Shown: positions 18,860 to 28,307 of the stretch, in pieces
Layout of the letters: each line of letters opens with the position of its first letter
How positions within the stretch are numbered: the stretch's first letter is position 1
Assembly: GCF_020164745.1 (NCBI RefSeq)
Contig: NZ_JAIUGV010000004.1
Coordinates: forward strand, 248,001 to 312,000
Reading direction: 5' to 3'
Length of the DNA stretch: 64,000 nt
From: Mesorhizobium sp. ES1-4
GTDB taxonomy: Bacteria; Pseudomonadota; Alphaproteobacteria; Rhizobiales; Rhizobiaceae
Translations under genes and position numbers: made by a program
The notes under the pieces: generated by a model
The model's input: the letters and a program-made list of their open reading frames with translations, nothing else
The model's database searches: none
Told to the model about the DNA's origin: nothing

Positions 18860-21280
18860 TTATTGGATGGAGTCGATTGCGTTGGTCGACGAGCCAAAGT
18901 CGCCGAGGGTGCGGAACGACAGGTTGAATCCGATGCTCTGCGTCACTTCCCTGGTGTTCAGGTCACGCGACTGCGCGTACGTCATCAGATAGGTGAAGCA
19001 GGAATCGTTGTAGGCGAAGCCCACGCCGTCCTTGACCAGCAGGCCCTCCTGCAAATCGTAGGTTCCTGTCCCGAACACGCGCCAGTTTTCGGCAAGATGC
19101 GTCGATGCGCCGAGCGTGACCTCATGACGGTCGGTCGTGAAACCATAGAGCGGCTGGGCCTGGATGAAGGCGTACTTGGCGCTCAACGACACAGGCAGGC
19201 CGGAATAAGCAGCTTTCAGCTCGGCGCGACGGATCTCGAAGCTTTGTTCGTCGAAACGGCCGCTGACCGAGGCCGCGAAGCCATTGGGGCTGGTTATGCC
19301 AAACAGGCCGACATAGTCGGACTTGGTGGTCTCAAGCCCTGAATTTGCGCCGACATTGACCAGATCGGGCGCTGCGAAGGAGTTTTCGCCGCCAATCTGA
19401 TAGGACTGGCCGAAGATCGCATTGGTGCCCCAGCCATTGATGTAGGAGCCGGAATAGCGCAGCCCGACATTGGCGCGCGAGCCGCCCTCGATGCGGTCAT
19501 AACCGGAGAACTTGTCGCGTTCGAACAGCGTGGTCGCGTCGAAGACCATGCTTTGCGCGTCTTCGTTCGGAATGGAAAGGCCGCCGACATACTGTTCATT
19601 CGGGCGCAGGAATACCTGCGCCATCGGCTCGACAACGTGGCTCGACCCGCTGGCCAGCGAGAATAGCAGGGGCCAGCTCATCTCAAGGCCGGCGGTCGCC
19701 ATGTAGCGGGCAAAGGACGAGCGCATGTCATCCTGCTCGCCCAGATTCGTCGCCATCTGGTTGACCGCGGTGAGCGAGGCCGATGACGCCCTGACATAGT
19801 CGACGTCGCCTTGCAGCGCCAGCAACGGCGTCAGCACCAGCCCGTCATCGGTGACAAAGGTCCGTTTCCACTCGGCCGCGGCGGTAAGACGACTGGACTC
19901 GCCCTCGATGCCACGCACTCGCTGTACGGGCGTGGAAGAGTCATAGGGAGTGTTGAAAGCCTCGTCGAGATCGTCGCGGCGGATGACGCGCGTGTTGACG
20001 TTGAGGGACAACTGGCCACCGGCGACCGATGTGTCGGGAATGTAGGCGTAGTCGAGCGAGGGCAGCACCCAGGGCTGCTGGCCGCTTCGCGCTGCCGGAT
20101 TGCTGTTGAGCGTGTTTTCCTGGACCTCGAAATGCATGGCGCGCACGTCGAAATAGTTGCGGTCGTTGAGACCGGTCAGATAGACCGACGACTGGTGGAC
20201 ATATGCGTTGTACTTGTCGATGTTGTAGGTGTTCGAGAAATTCTTGTCGGTCTGCAACAGCACGTCCCAGCCGAAATTCCAGCGCTCGTTGATCGCGAAC
20301 TGTCCCTGCGTGCCCATCATACCGCGGAACTTGTTGGAATCGCCTACCGCGCCCGAATTGATATTGCGACCGGCGCTGTCGATGAAGGCGTCCGGATTCT
20401 GCTGCTGGATGCCGGCCATCTTCAAGGTGTATTGGCCGTTGTTGAAGCGCTGGCGCCATTCGGCTTCGCCGAGGAAGCCCTGCTTGGTGTATCCGCTTCC
20501 GGTCACCGTCAGATCATATGTCGGCGAAAGAGCGAAATAGTAAGGAATCTTGACGCTGTACCCCAGATGGCTGTTGTAGCCGATGCTGGGGATCAGGAAG
20601 CCGCTCTTGCGCTTCACCGTCGGGTCGGCGATCTCGAATGCCGGCAGGTAGGCCAGCGGAAAGCCGAAGAACTCGAAATTCGCGTTCTCGAAGCGAACCG
20701 TCTTCTTCTCACCGTTCCAGATGATCTTCCTGGCCTTGACGCGCCACGTCGGCGCCTTGTCGGGCTTATCCTCGCACGGCTCGCAGGCGGTGTAGACACC
20801 ATTGTGGAAGGTGGTCAGCACGCCGCCCATGCGTTCGGCGCTTTCGGCGGCGAAATAGGCCTTGTCGACGGTTTCAACGCGCAGCGCGTTGACGAAACCG
20901 TCGGCGAAATCGTCGGTGATGTCGATGTGCTGCGAATTGATCTTGGTGCCGTCGCTGTTGACGATCTCGACATTGCCGCTGGCAACCATCCGCTTGGTGT
21001 TGCGGTTGTAGACGACCTTCTGGGCGACGAGGCGGTTGCCGCCATAGTCGATCTGCACGCCGCCGATGGCGGTCACTGTCTGGATATCGTTGTTGTATTC
21101 CAGCGTGTCGGCGGCCAGCAGCATCTGCGAGCCGGACGGAACCGTGGTCGCCAAGTTGCCGACATCCTGCGCGAACGCCGGCAACGGGAGGCCGCAGGCA
21201 AGCAGGCACGCCAAGGCGCTCGCCGCATAGAGGCGCGCCAAACGGGCCTGCCTGTCGCTGGGCAAAAACGCCTCCCTCAC
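18860..21280 (-). CDS. lptD: LPS-assembly protein LptD
   Basis: LptD is the outer-membrane barrel that inserts lipopolysaccharide. It is 806 residues long with a signal peptide ending near PAFAQD. An OstA/LptA-like beta-jellyroll covers about residues 55-190 (LLAADTLEYNNDIQTVTAIG). A long barrel follows, with the CEPCED and SCFTYL cysteines that may form disulfides. The start is GTG at 21278-21280, overlapping the lptG stop (TAGTG). The tail ends with the family's NLSFRTLGDFG motif. Confidence 0.95.
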   Translation of the reverse strand: MREAFLPSDRQARLARLYAASALACLLACGLPLPAFAQDVGNLATTVPSGSQMLLAADTLEYNNDIQTVTAIGGVQIDYGGNRLVAQKVVYNRNTKRMVASGNVEIVNSDGTKINSQHIDITDDFADGFVNALRVETVDKAYFAAESAERMGGVLTTFHNGVYTACEPCEDKPDKAPTWRVKARKIIWNGEKKTVRFENANFEFFGFPLAYLPAFEIADPTVKRKSGFLIPSIGYNSHLGYSVKIPYYFALSPTYDLTVTGSGYTKQGFLGEAEWRQRFNNGQYTLKMAGIQQQNPDAFIDSAGRNINSGAVGDSNKFRGMMGTQGQFAINERWNFGWDVLLQTDKNFSNTYNIDKYNAYVHQSSVYLTGLNDRNYFDVRAMHFEVQENTLNSNPAARSGQQPWVLPSLDYAYIPDTSVAGGQLSLNVNTRVIRRDDLDEAFNTPYDSSTPVQRVRGIEGESSRLTAAAEWKRTFVTDDGLVLTPLLALQGDVDYVRASSASLTAVNQMATNLGEQDDMRSSFARYMATAGLEMSWPLLFSLASGSSHVVEPMAQVFLRPNEQYVGGLSIPNEDAQSMVFDATTLFERDKFSGYDRIEGGSRANVGLRYSGSYINGWGTNAIFGQSYQIGGENSFAAPDLVNVGANSGLETTKSDYVGLFGITSPNGFAASVSGRFDEQSFEIRRAELKAAYSGLPVSLSAKYAFIQAQPLYGFTTDRHEVTLGASTHLAENWRVFGTGTYDLQEGLLVKDGVGFAYNDSCFTYLMTYAQSRDLNTREVTQSIGFNLSFRTLGDFGSSTNAIDSIQ

Positions 21281-22362
21281 TAGCCGTCTTCCTTGTATAG
21301 CAGGAAAGTCACCCCAAAGAACATAGCTACCACGACCGGCACCCAGGCCGCTATGGCAGTCGGCACGAACCCCGCCACGCCGAACGCCTTCACCAGCACC
21401 GAAACGACATAAAGCAGAAACCCGGCAACGACGCCACCCAGAATCATCGTTCCCGACTGCCCCATTCGCGCAAATCGCATTGAAACTGTTGCCGCAATCA
21501 GGGTCATGGCGACGAGCAGGAACGGCAACGCCACCAGCGAATCAAACTGCATGGCAAAGGCATTTGCCTTGAGGCCGAAGGAACGGGCAACCTCGATTTT
21601 CCCGGGCAGGTCATAGAAAGGAATTGTCTCCGGGCGCGCCAGCCGCTCCTGCACGAATTCCGGCTTCAGATTGGTCGGCACACGATCGTTCGTGGCGGAC
21701 TGGATGGTGCCATTCCTGAAGGTCTTCACATCCTGCAATTCCCAGTAGCCGTCGCGCAGGTAAGCACGCGCCGCATCCTTACGCTCGACGATATTGCCTT
21801 GCTGGTCGAGGATGAAAAAGACCGCGTCGGCCATCTCCAGACCCTGGTTGAGGATGGCCCGGGCGCCGATGATCGTGTCGCCGGAACTGGTTTTCTGGCG
21901 AATCCAGGGAGCGGCATCGGCTGAAACCGTGTTGGATTTGCCGGAGCGCAGCTGGGTTTCGATCTGCTCGGACAAAGAGAAAGCATGCGCGGCGAGCGGG
22001 TTGATGATCCCGACCGACACGGCGCCGAACATCAGTGCGCCGATGCAGCATGGCAAAAGGAACTGCCAGGCGGAAACGCCGGCGGACCGCGCGATGACGA
22101 GTTCGTAACGTCGGTTGAGCGAAACCAACGTCGCCATCGCCGAGAACAAGCCGACGAACGGCACCGTCTGCAGCATGATCATGGGCATTCGAAGGCCTGA
22201 AATGGCCATCGCCGTGCCATAGGTGAACCCTGGCAGGCCGGTGGTTCGGCCGGACAGTTCGGTGAAATCGATAAGGAATACCAGCGCCAGAAGGCCGAGG
22301 AAGAACCAGATCGTGATCGCCACGTAGCGGAAGAAGAAATATCGGCCCAGAGTCCAGCCCAT
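21280..22362 (-). CDS. lptG: LPS export ABC transporter permease LptG
   Basis: This inner-membrane subunit of LptB2FG extracts LPS from the membrane. The 360-residue protein has three N-terminal and three C-terminal membrane helices flanking a periplasmic jellyroll. It has the family motif LMQ-like TVPFVGLFSAMATLVSLNRRYEL and a coupling-helix region ARSAGVSAWQF. It overlaps lptF by one base (TGATG) and lptD by one base. Confidence 0.95.
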   Translation of the reverse strand: MGWTLGRYFFFRYVAITIWFFLGLLALVFLIDFTELSGRTTGLPGFTYGTAMAISGLRMPMIMLQTVPFVGLFSAMATLVSLNRRYELVIARSAGVSAWQFLLPCCIGALMFGAVSVGIINPLAAHAFSLSEQIETQLRSGKSNTVSADAAPWIRQKTSSGDTIIGARAILNQGLEMADAVFFILDQQGNIVERKDAARAYLRDGYWELQDVKTFRNGTIQSATNDRVPTNLKPEFVQERLARPETIPFYDLPGKIEVARSFGLKANAFAMQFDSLVALPFLLVAMTLIAATVSMRFARMGQSGTMILGGVVAGFLLYVVSVLVKAFGVAGFVPTAIAAWVPVVVAMFFGVTFLLYKEDG

Positions 22363-23564
22363 CAGCCGGCCCCTTGGCTTGGGGTGTCGCGCCCGGACAG
22401 GCGCAACTTGAGGGCGTTCCAGCCGTCACCGACGCGGCTGGCCAGGTTTGTCATCCAGTCCGCCCAGGCAACCGGCAGTTCCATGGTCCGGTTCGACACG
22501 ATGAACCAGATCGCCACCGCGGACGACAGGATCGGCACGCCATAGACCATATAGGAATATTGCGGGACCTCGTCGGCCTTGCTCGCGGCGAAGAAACCCA
22601 GCCAGCGCACGAACAGCGAGATCGCGATCGCCGTGATCAGCGGATTGACGCGCGCCTCGCGATGCGAACGCGCGTCCCCCGCCACCGCGAGCGCGATCAG
22701 CGCGAAGACCATGGAGTACGTCCATTCCGAAAACCGCTGGTCGACCTCGGCCCGGTACTCCTGGGGATTTTGCTGATAGTTCTTGTCGTTAGGGCTTGGA
22801 TTGAGCAGGTATTGGGTGGTCTGGTCCTTCGGCAGGAGCGTCACCTGGTTGGCTGCCGCCATGAAGGCCGACATGTCGAAGGCATAGGACGTGAAACGGA
22901 TGACGCTGAGGTCGCCCGTCAGCGTCTTGCGATGGATGACCCCGTCATTCATCATCAGCACTTTCTCGCCGCCCCGCTCGATGATGCTGCCGGTCTTGGC
23001 GTAGTAGACGAGATTGACGCCTTCCTCGCGCGAATCGGCGACGAAGATGCCGCCCAGCCGGTTGTCGGGAAGCCGCTCGCCAATCTGCAGGAACAGCCCG
23101 TCCTCGATCTTGCGGAATGTGCCTTCCTGGATGATCAGCGACAAAAGGTCGGCGCGCGACTCCGCCACCAGGGCGCGGTTCTTCTGTCGTGCATAGGGGT
23201 CGATGCCGTTGTCCACGGCGAACGAAAAGACGCTGGCGGCCAGCGCCAGCAGCATGATCGGCCGCACGATGGTCCAGCGCGAGGCGCCCGATGCATTGAC
23301 CACCGCGAGTTCCGAATCAGAATTCATCACACTGAGTGTCTGAGCGACCGCCACCACGAGCGCGAAAGGCACGACGATCGGTATGATGGAGGGGAGAATA
23401 AGAGACGCAACCTCGAAGAAGGTCAAAGCTGACTGGCCGCTGTCGGTGACAAGGTTGATCTTGGCCAGCACCTGCGTCGTCCACACGATGGCCAGCGTCC
23501 AGACCAGCGCTGCCAGGAAGACCACGAAAGCGCGGCGCATGATGTAGCGTTCAACGACCTTCAT
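22362..23564 (-). CDS. lptF: LPS export ABC transporter permease LptF
   Basis: LptF is the partner permease of LptG. This 400-residue protein opens [18 protein letters not shown] and has the coupling region [15 protein letters not shown], a large periplasmic domain and three C-terminal helices. It is the first gene of the lptF-lptG-lptD-surA-pdxA-rsmA run, all on the minus strand with overlapping or near-abutting ends. The promoter should lie between 23565 and 23924, shared divergently with pepA. Confidence 0.95.
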   Translation of the reverse strand: MKVVERYIMRRAFVVFLAALVWTLAIVWTTQVLAKINLVTDSGQSALTFFEVASLILPSIIPIVVPFALVVAVAQTLSVMNSDSELAVVNASGASRWTIVRPIMLLALAASVFSFAVDNGIDPYARQKNRALVAESRADLLSLIIQEGTFRKIEDGLFLQIGERLPDNRLGGIFVADSREEGVNLVYYAKTGSIIERGGEKVLMMNDGVIHRKTLTGDLSVIRFTSYAFDMSAFMAAANQVTLLPKDQTTQYLLNPSPNDKNYQQNPQEYRAEVDQRFSEWTYSMVFALIALAVAGDARSHREARVNPLITAIAISLFVRWLGFFAASKADEVPQYSYMVYGVPILSSAVAIWFIVSNRTMELPVAWADWMTNLASRVGDGWNALKLRLSGRDTPSQGAG

Positions 23565-23924
23565 GAAGGCTTTACTCGATTTTCTCGAACGGCATCATGC
23601 CACCACGCCAAGGGTAGCTGTCCGGCGCCGCCCGCACAACTGGCTCCGTTGGGCTGCATTAGGCCGGCGATCCGGCTCCCGTCCCACGTCGCGTGCCACA
23701 GTAGGCCGGAGTGTCGGCGGCAATGGATAAGAAAGGACCAACATCGATGGTTAACAACAGGTTGCGGCATGAAGCGGGCCGTGCCGCGACGAATCGCCAT
23801 CGATTCCGCGTCTCATATGGGTAGCCATTTTGGCAAAGTCTTGCCAAATGCCGGAAAACGACCAAATGTCGCGGATCGCTTCAAACCGCTTCGCGCAAAG
23901 CCGCGCAATCCCCGAAAGCAGGAC

Positions 23925-25487
23925 ATGATGAACCCCAGACCGTCGATCGCCTTTGCAAAATTCGCCGCGCCCCAGACGGCGGCGAACAGAAAGGGCACGG
24001 TCTTCGTGCTGTCGGCGGATGAGGGTGGCTTGAGCGATGCGGCCAAGGCCTACGATCCGGGCAAGACGCTGGATCGGGCTTTCCCGGTCGCGGAGTTTAC
24101 CGGCAAGTTCGCCGGCACTGTCGAAATCCTGGCACCGGAAGCAACATCGCTCGACAGGTTGGTCGCGGTTGGCGCCGGCAGGGTGTCGGGGCTCGACGAG
24201 TATGCCTGGCTCAAGCTCGGCGGCACCATCGCGGCATCGCTGCGCAAGGCAACCGACGTGGCCGTTGTCCTCGACCTGGCTGGTGCCTCGCCCGATGGCA
24301 AGGACGCCGCGAACCTCGCGGCCGGCATTCTTTTGCGCAGCTATTCCTTCGACAAGTACAAGACCAGGAAGGATAAGGACGACGGCCAGGCGGGAGGCCA
24401 AGGGGGAGGCCAAGGGGGAGGCCAAGGGGGCGGTAAGGCCGATCCGAAGAAGCCGATCAAGGTGACCATCCATACCGCCGACCCGGCAGGCGCCAGGAAA
24501 GCCTTCGCCGATGCCGAGGCGGTGATCGACGGTGTGCTTCTGGCGCGCGATCTGGTCAACGAACCGGCGAACGTGCTGGGACCGGTCGAGTTCGCCGCCC
24601 GCGCCAAGGAACTCGAGGCGCTCGGCGTCAAGGTCGAGATCCTCACCGAGAAAGAAATGAAGAAGCTCGGCATGGGCTCGCTGCTCGGCGTCGCGCAAGG
24701 CTCGCCCCGAGGCGCCCGTATGGCGGTCATGCAATGGAATGGCGGCAAGCCGAAGGAAAACCCGGTCGCCTTCGTCGGCAAGGGCGTCACGTTCGACACC
24801 GGCGGCAATTCGATGAAGCCGGCGTCGGGCATGGAGGACATGAAGGGCGACATGGGCGGCGCTGCCGCCGTGACCGGGTTGATGCACGCGCTTGCGGCGC
24901 GCAAGGCCAAGGCCAACGTCGTCGGCATCATCGGGCTTGTCGAAAACGCGGTCGACGGTCATGCCCAGCGCCCGGGCGACATCGTCACCTCGATGTCGGG
25001 ACAGACCATCGAGGTGCTCAACACCGATGCGGAGGGGCGCCTCGTTCTGGCCGACGCGCTTTGGTACTGCAACGACCGCTTCCAGCCGAAATTCATGGTA
25101 AACCTGGCGACGCTGACCGGCGCCATCATGGTTGCGCTCGGCCTTAACTATGCCGGCCTCTTCTCCAACAACGACGAACTGGCGCAAAGGCTGACCGCGG
25201 CTGGACAGTCGACGCAGGAGCGGCTGTGGCGCATGCCGCTTGGCGCCGAATACGACAAGCTGATCGATTCCAAGAACGCCGACATGAAGAACATCGGCGG
25301 CCGCTACGGCGGCGCGATCATCGCCGCGCAGTTCCTGCAGCGCTTCGTCAAGGATACGCCCTGGGCGCACCTCGACATTGCCGGCACCGCGATGGGCTCG
25401 CCGTTGAACGAGATCAACCAGTCGTGGGGTTCGGGCTTCGGCGTACGGCTGCTGGACCGGCTGGTGCGTGATCACTACGAGAGCTGA
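23925..25487 (+). CDS. pepA: leucyl aminopeptidase (M17 family)
   Basis: This cytosolic Zn/Mn aminopeptidase forms hexamers. The start at 23925 ([13 protein letters not shown]) is preceded by AAAGCAGGAC; longer in-frame readings look noncoding. The catalytic domain has [27 protein letters not shown] and the signature [14 protein letters not shown]. Between the N-terminal domain and the catalytic domain (about residues 155-170) is a glycine/glutamine-rich linker made by a 12-bp tandem repeat, which is not usual for PepA. Confidence 0.95.
   Translation: MMNPRPSIAFAKFAAPQTAANRKGTVFVLSADEGGLSDAAKAYDPGKTLDRAFPVAEFTGKFAGTVEILAPEATSLDRLVAVGAGRVSGLDEYAWLKLGGTIAASLRKATDVAVVLDLAGASPDGKDAANLAAGILLRSYSFDKYKTRKDKDDGQAGGQGGGQGGGQGGGKADPKKPIKVTIHTADPAGARKAFADAEAVIDGVLLARDLVNEPANVLGPVEFAARAKELEALGVKVEILTEKEMKKLGMGSLLGVAQGSPRGARMAVMQWNGGKPKENPVAFVGKGVTFDTGGNSMKPASGMEDMKGDMGGAAAVTGLMHALAARKAKANVVGIIGLVENAVDGHAQRPGDIVTSMSGQTIEVLNTDAEGRLVLADALWYCNDRFQPKFMVNLATLTGAIMVALGLNYAGLFSNNDELAQRLTAAGQSTQERLWRMPLGAEYDKLIDSKNADMKNIGGRYGGAIIAAQFLQRFVKDTPWAHLDIAGTAMGSPLNEINQSWGSGFGVRLLDRLVRDHYES
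24393..24428. repeat. 12-bp tandem repeat (three units) in pepA
   Basis: Identical units ggaggccaaggg begin at 24393, 24405 and 24417. They encode Gly-Gly-Gln-Gly repeats in frame. Confidence 0.9.
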
Positions 25488-25497
25488 CGTCGATCCC

Positions 25498-25947
25498 ATG
25501 GCCGATGTGCTGTTCTACCATCTGACCGAATCGACGCTGGAGGATGCGCTGCCGGGCCTGCTCGAGCGCAGCGTCGATCGCGGCTGGCGCGCTGTGGTGC
25601 AGACCGGCACCGAGGAGCGGCGCGACGCGCTCGACCAGCATCTGTGGACTTTCCGCGACGATTCCTTCCTGGCACACGCGACCGATCGCGAAGCGTATCC
25701 AACGGAACAACCAATCCTGTTGACCACCGGCAACGGCAATCCCAACGAAGCCAAGATCAGGTTCCTGGTCGACGGCGCCGCGCCGCCCGATCTTGGCGGC
25801 TACGAGCGTGCGGTGTTCATGTTCGACGGCCATGACGCAGCCCAGGTCGAGATGGCCCGGGCGCATTGGAAGACGATGAAGGGCGCGGGCCACGCCGTGA
25901 CCTACTGGCAGCAGACCGCGGACAGGCGCTGGGAGCGCAAGGCGTGA
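25498..25947 (+). CDS. holC: DNA polymerase III chi subunit
   Basis: Chi links the clamp loader to single-strand-binding protein. The start at 25498 gives MADVLFYHLTESTLEDALP, the usual opening, and the protein has 149 residues. It has the family features LWTFRDDSFLAHA, QPILLTTGNGNPN and ERAVFMFDG. It follows pepA by 10 bases, a pairing conserved in many proteobacteria. Confidence 0.93.
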   Translation: MADVLFYHLTESTLEDALPGLLERSVDRGWRAVVQTGTEERRDALDQHLWTFRDDSFLAHATDREAYPTEQPILLTTGNGNPNEAKIRFLVDGAAPPDLGGYERAVFMFDGHDAAQVEMARAHWKTMKGAGHAVTYWQQTADRRWERKA

Positions 25948-26328
25948 GCCCTCGGTTTCTCGCAAATGGCGATGCCTGTTGCTTTGCTTTGATGCGCTGC
26001 GGTGAGCGTTCCGGAGGCGGCATCACTTCACCCGAATGAAGGACGGCTCAGAAAAGCGTCAATCGTTAGGTTGCAATGAGATTGCTGCCAAACCCGCCAG
26101 GGCTGCAGATCTAAACACTTGGTTGAGAATACTTTGCCGGTATCTTTCTGCGAATGGCATCCGCGTCGCAACTGGCAGTGGCGCAGAATGCGCGCTCACG
26201 CATCCGGGTTGATCGTGGCACTGGCGCGCGGACTGTAATTTAAAGATGTCCGAGACTGGCGATGGCCCGCTGCTACGCGGGCCATCGTGGTCAGGGCAAG
26301 CATGAAGCAGGGCGGGCGCATTTATCCT
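25948..26328. other. intergenic region with one hairpin, no gene seen
   Basis: No convincing coding frame was found. A perfect 11-bp stem (26260-26270 with 26277-26287, 6-nt loop) lies near the end but has no T-tract. It may be a structured terminator for the converging holC and CMD transcripts. Confidence 0.5.
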
Positions 26329-26464
26329 CTTGCCGGCGGTCTTATTGGCCGCCCATTTCCGTCTTGCCGGCGGCCTTGTTGACCGCCCATTTCCGTCTTG
26401 CCGGCGGTCTTATTGGCCGCCCGTTTCCGTCTTGCCGGCGGTCTTATTGGCCGCCCATTTCCGT
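26329..26464. repeat. 34-bp tandem repeat (four units) at the 3' end of the CMD gene
   Basis: Units starting cttgccggcggt lie at 26329, 26363, 26397 and 26431, each 34 bases, with up to a few differences. The gene-proximal unit contains the last codons and the TAA (26444-26446) of the minus-strand CMD gene. The other three lie downstream of it. Confidence 0.92.
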
Positions 26465-26914
26465 CTTGAATGTATTGAAATCAACCTGCATGCCATTGAA
26501 GATAGTGCTCCAGTGGCGGGTCAACGCGGCCATCGCCACGGCTTCCTGGATCTCCTCGTCGGTTGCGCCGGCACGTTTGGCGTCCTGCGTATCCGACCAG
26601 ATGCAATAGGTGCACGGGATTTGCGCGGCCACGGCCAAGGAGATCAGCGACTTGACCTTGGGCGGCAGCGCCGTCTTGTCGCTGAGTTCGATGGCCTTGA
26701 CCTCGGCCCAGGCACCGGGCAGACCGGTTTTGGGAAACTGTTTCACAAAGCTCGGTACGCCGCCCATGGTCGACTGTATGTCCTTGAGGGTTGCATCATA
26801 GTCGTCGGCATGGGCCGGCGCGGTGCCGAGCGACAGCACACAGGCCGCGGCGGCGAACAGGAACGCACGTTGGGATGAAGACTGCACGGATTTGACGATG
26901 CGATGGTACGACAT
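26444..26914 (-). CDS. carboxymuconolactone decarboxylase (AhpD-like) family protein with signal peptide
   Basis: This 156-residue protein has an N-terminal hydrophobic signal (SQRAFLFAAAACVLSLGTAPAHA, spanning about residues 14-36) followed by a CMD/AhpD domain. That domain contains the redox CxxC in IPCTYCIWSD and the usual ATDEEIQEAVAMAAL helix. AhpD-like proteins are alkylhydroperoxidase-type thiol enzymes. A periplasmic location is unusual and inferred from the leader. It is divergent from a TetR-family gene with two matching palindromes between them, so it is very probably that regulator's target. Confidence 0.85.
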   Translation of the reverse strand: MSYHRIVKSVQSSSQRAFLFAAAACVLSLGTAPAHADDYDATLKDIQSTMGGVPSFVKQFPKTGLPGAWAEVKAIELSDKTALPPKVKSLISLAVAAQIPCTYCIWSDTQDAKRAGATDEEIQEAVAMAALTRHWSTIFNGMQVDFNTFKTEMGGQ

Positions 26915-26939
26915 GGTTTTCTCCTCTGGCCTTTGTTAG

Positions 26940-26985
26940 CCTTACGATGTAAGGTGACGACGAAGATGAACCTTACACTGTAAGT
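26940..26985. promoter_or_regulatory. paired palindromic operators of the TetR/CMD divergon
   Basis: Two related palindromes, ccttacgatgtaagg (26940-26954) and cttacactgtaag (26972-26984), have centres 31 bases apart, three helical turns. They share CTTAC-N3-GTAAG and lie between the two divergent starts. Confidence 0.65.
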
Positions 26986-26999
26986 TGTCAAGCGACGCG

Positions 27000-27677
27000 A
27001 TGGATCAATCAATCAAGAAAAAGAGAGCGCGTGGGCGTCTGTCGCGCGAAATGATCGAGGACGCGGCTTTCGAGGTGATCGAGAGGGAGGGCCTTCCCGG
27101 CTTTTCGATGCGCAAGCTTGCCGCCGCGCTTGGCTGCGAGGCGATGAGCATCTACCATCACTTTCCCTCGGTGGCGCATCTGCACGAAGCGTTGATCGAC
27201 CGGCTGATCGCCCCGCTTGAAATCCCCGACGCCAGCCTTCCATGGCGGCAAAGAATGCGCATCGCCATTGAGGATTTTCGCCGCATCGGCCGCGACCATC
27301 CCGCCTATTCCAGTTTCATCGTTACCTATCGGATGAACTCGCCGATTTGCCTTGCCTGGTTGAACGGCATTATCGGCTTGTTCAAGGATGGCGGCTTCGA
27401 CACGGAACTCAGCGCGCGGCTGTTCCGCGCCGTCGGCTATTATCTGATGGGCGCGGTGCTGGACGAGAACGCGGGCTATTCCAGGGGCCCGTCCGCGGTG
27501 AACACGGTCAGCGACGAGCAACTGGCGAGGGACTATCCGAATGTCATGGCAGCCGGGCGCTTTTTTGGTGCCGCCGAATTCGACAAGACATTCGAACTCG
27601 GCCTCGACATGGTGCTGGACGAAATGGAACGGCTGCGCGACGGTGCCGATGCAAGCCAACCCTCCGATCAGGCTTGA
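27000..27677 (+). CDS. TetR/AcrR family transcriptional regulator
   Basis: This 225-residue regulator has an N-terminal TetR helix-turn-helix: LSREMIEDAAFEVIEREGL, then MRKLAAALGCEAMSIYHHF at about residues 34-52. The C-terminal ligand domain resembles TetR_C. ATG 27000 is preferred over an upstream TTG that lies in the operator. Two palindromes just upstream fit autoregulation together with repression of the divergent CMD gene. The inducer is unknown. Confidence 0.9.
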   Translation: MDQSIKKKRARGRLSREMIEDAAFEVIEREGLPGFSMRKLAAALGCEAMSIYHHFPSVAHLHEALIDRLIAPLEIPDASLPWRQRMRIAIEDFRRIGRDHPAYSSFIVTYRMNSPICLAWLNGIIGLFKDGGFDTELSARLFRAVGYYLMGAVLDENAGYSRGPSAVNTVSDEQLARDYPNVMAAGRFFGAAEFDKTFELGLDMVLDEMERLRDGADASQPSDQA

Positions 27678-27695
27678 CGCAAGGTGACCGTCTGA

Positions 27696-28307
27696 ATGCG
27701 CTTTCTGTTTGTCCTGGTCCTGTTGGCCGGCACCGGTATCGGTCTCATCTACCCCTGGGCGATGACAAATTTTTCCGGCCGCGAAATCGGTACCTGGCGG
27801 GTTTATGAGCAGGGCCGGTTCAGACCGTTGACCGTATCGCTCTCAGGTCGCGATGCGCCTGTGCGGGTGTTGGTCGACCTCACCGCGAGAGCCGAGCGCA
27901 TCGTTTCGCAGCAACGCACGGTATTGACGCTGACCGCCGCCACCAACGGCCGTACGGTGCTTGCCTCGACGCTGCAGTTCAACCATGCGGACAATCCGCG
28001 CCAGGCCAGCCCGCAGCTGCCTGACAAGATCTTCCGCGATGAGGCCGGCCTGATCGCCTCCGTCAGCCCTGGCGCTTACATCTTCACGGCCGGCCCGGGC
28101 GATGCCGAGGGTATACCGATGCGAGCGGTCGATCTTGTCTTGCGCTCCGGCGTCGGCGAGATCGACGGTCGCGCGCGGCCGATCGGCTTCTCGCTGATGG
28201 CGGTCGGTTTGATAGGTTTCTTGCTGTCCTTGCGCTCTGGTGGTGGTCGACCCGAAAATCCGAGCTCGCAACCGCCGCCGCCACGCTGGGGCAGGGACCC
28301 CAAATGA
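27696..28307 (+). CDS. hypothetical membrane-anchored protein
   Basis: This 203-residue protein has an N-terminal membrane helix (about 1-20), an extracytoplasmic beta-rich domain and a second helix at about 182-195. A proline-rich cytoplasmic tail follows. No family was recognised. It lies between tetR and rlmJ and overlaps the rlmJ start by four bases (ATGA), so it is probably cotranscribed with rlmJ. Confidence 0.7.
   Translation: MRFLFVLVLLAGTGIGLIYPWAMTNFSGREIGTWRVYEQGRFRPLTVSLSGRDAPVRVLVDLTARAERIVSQQRTVLTLTAATNGRTVLASTLQFNHADNPRQASPQLPDKIFRDEAGLIASVSPGAYIFTAGPGDAEGIPMRAVDLVLRSGVGEIDGRARPIGFSLMAVGLIGFLLSLRSGGGRPENPSSQPPPPRWGRDPK

Noticed and set aside
26329..26464. CRISPR-like repeats
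   Set aside because: The units are contiguous with no unique spacers, and lie in the end of a coding gene; there are no cas genes.
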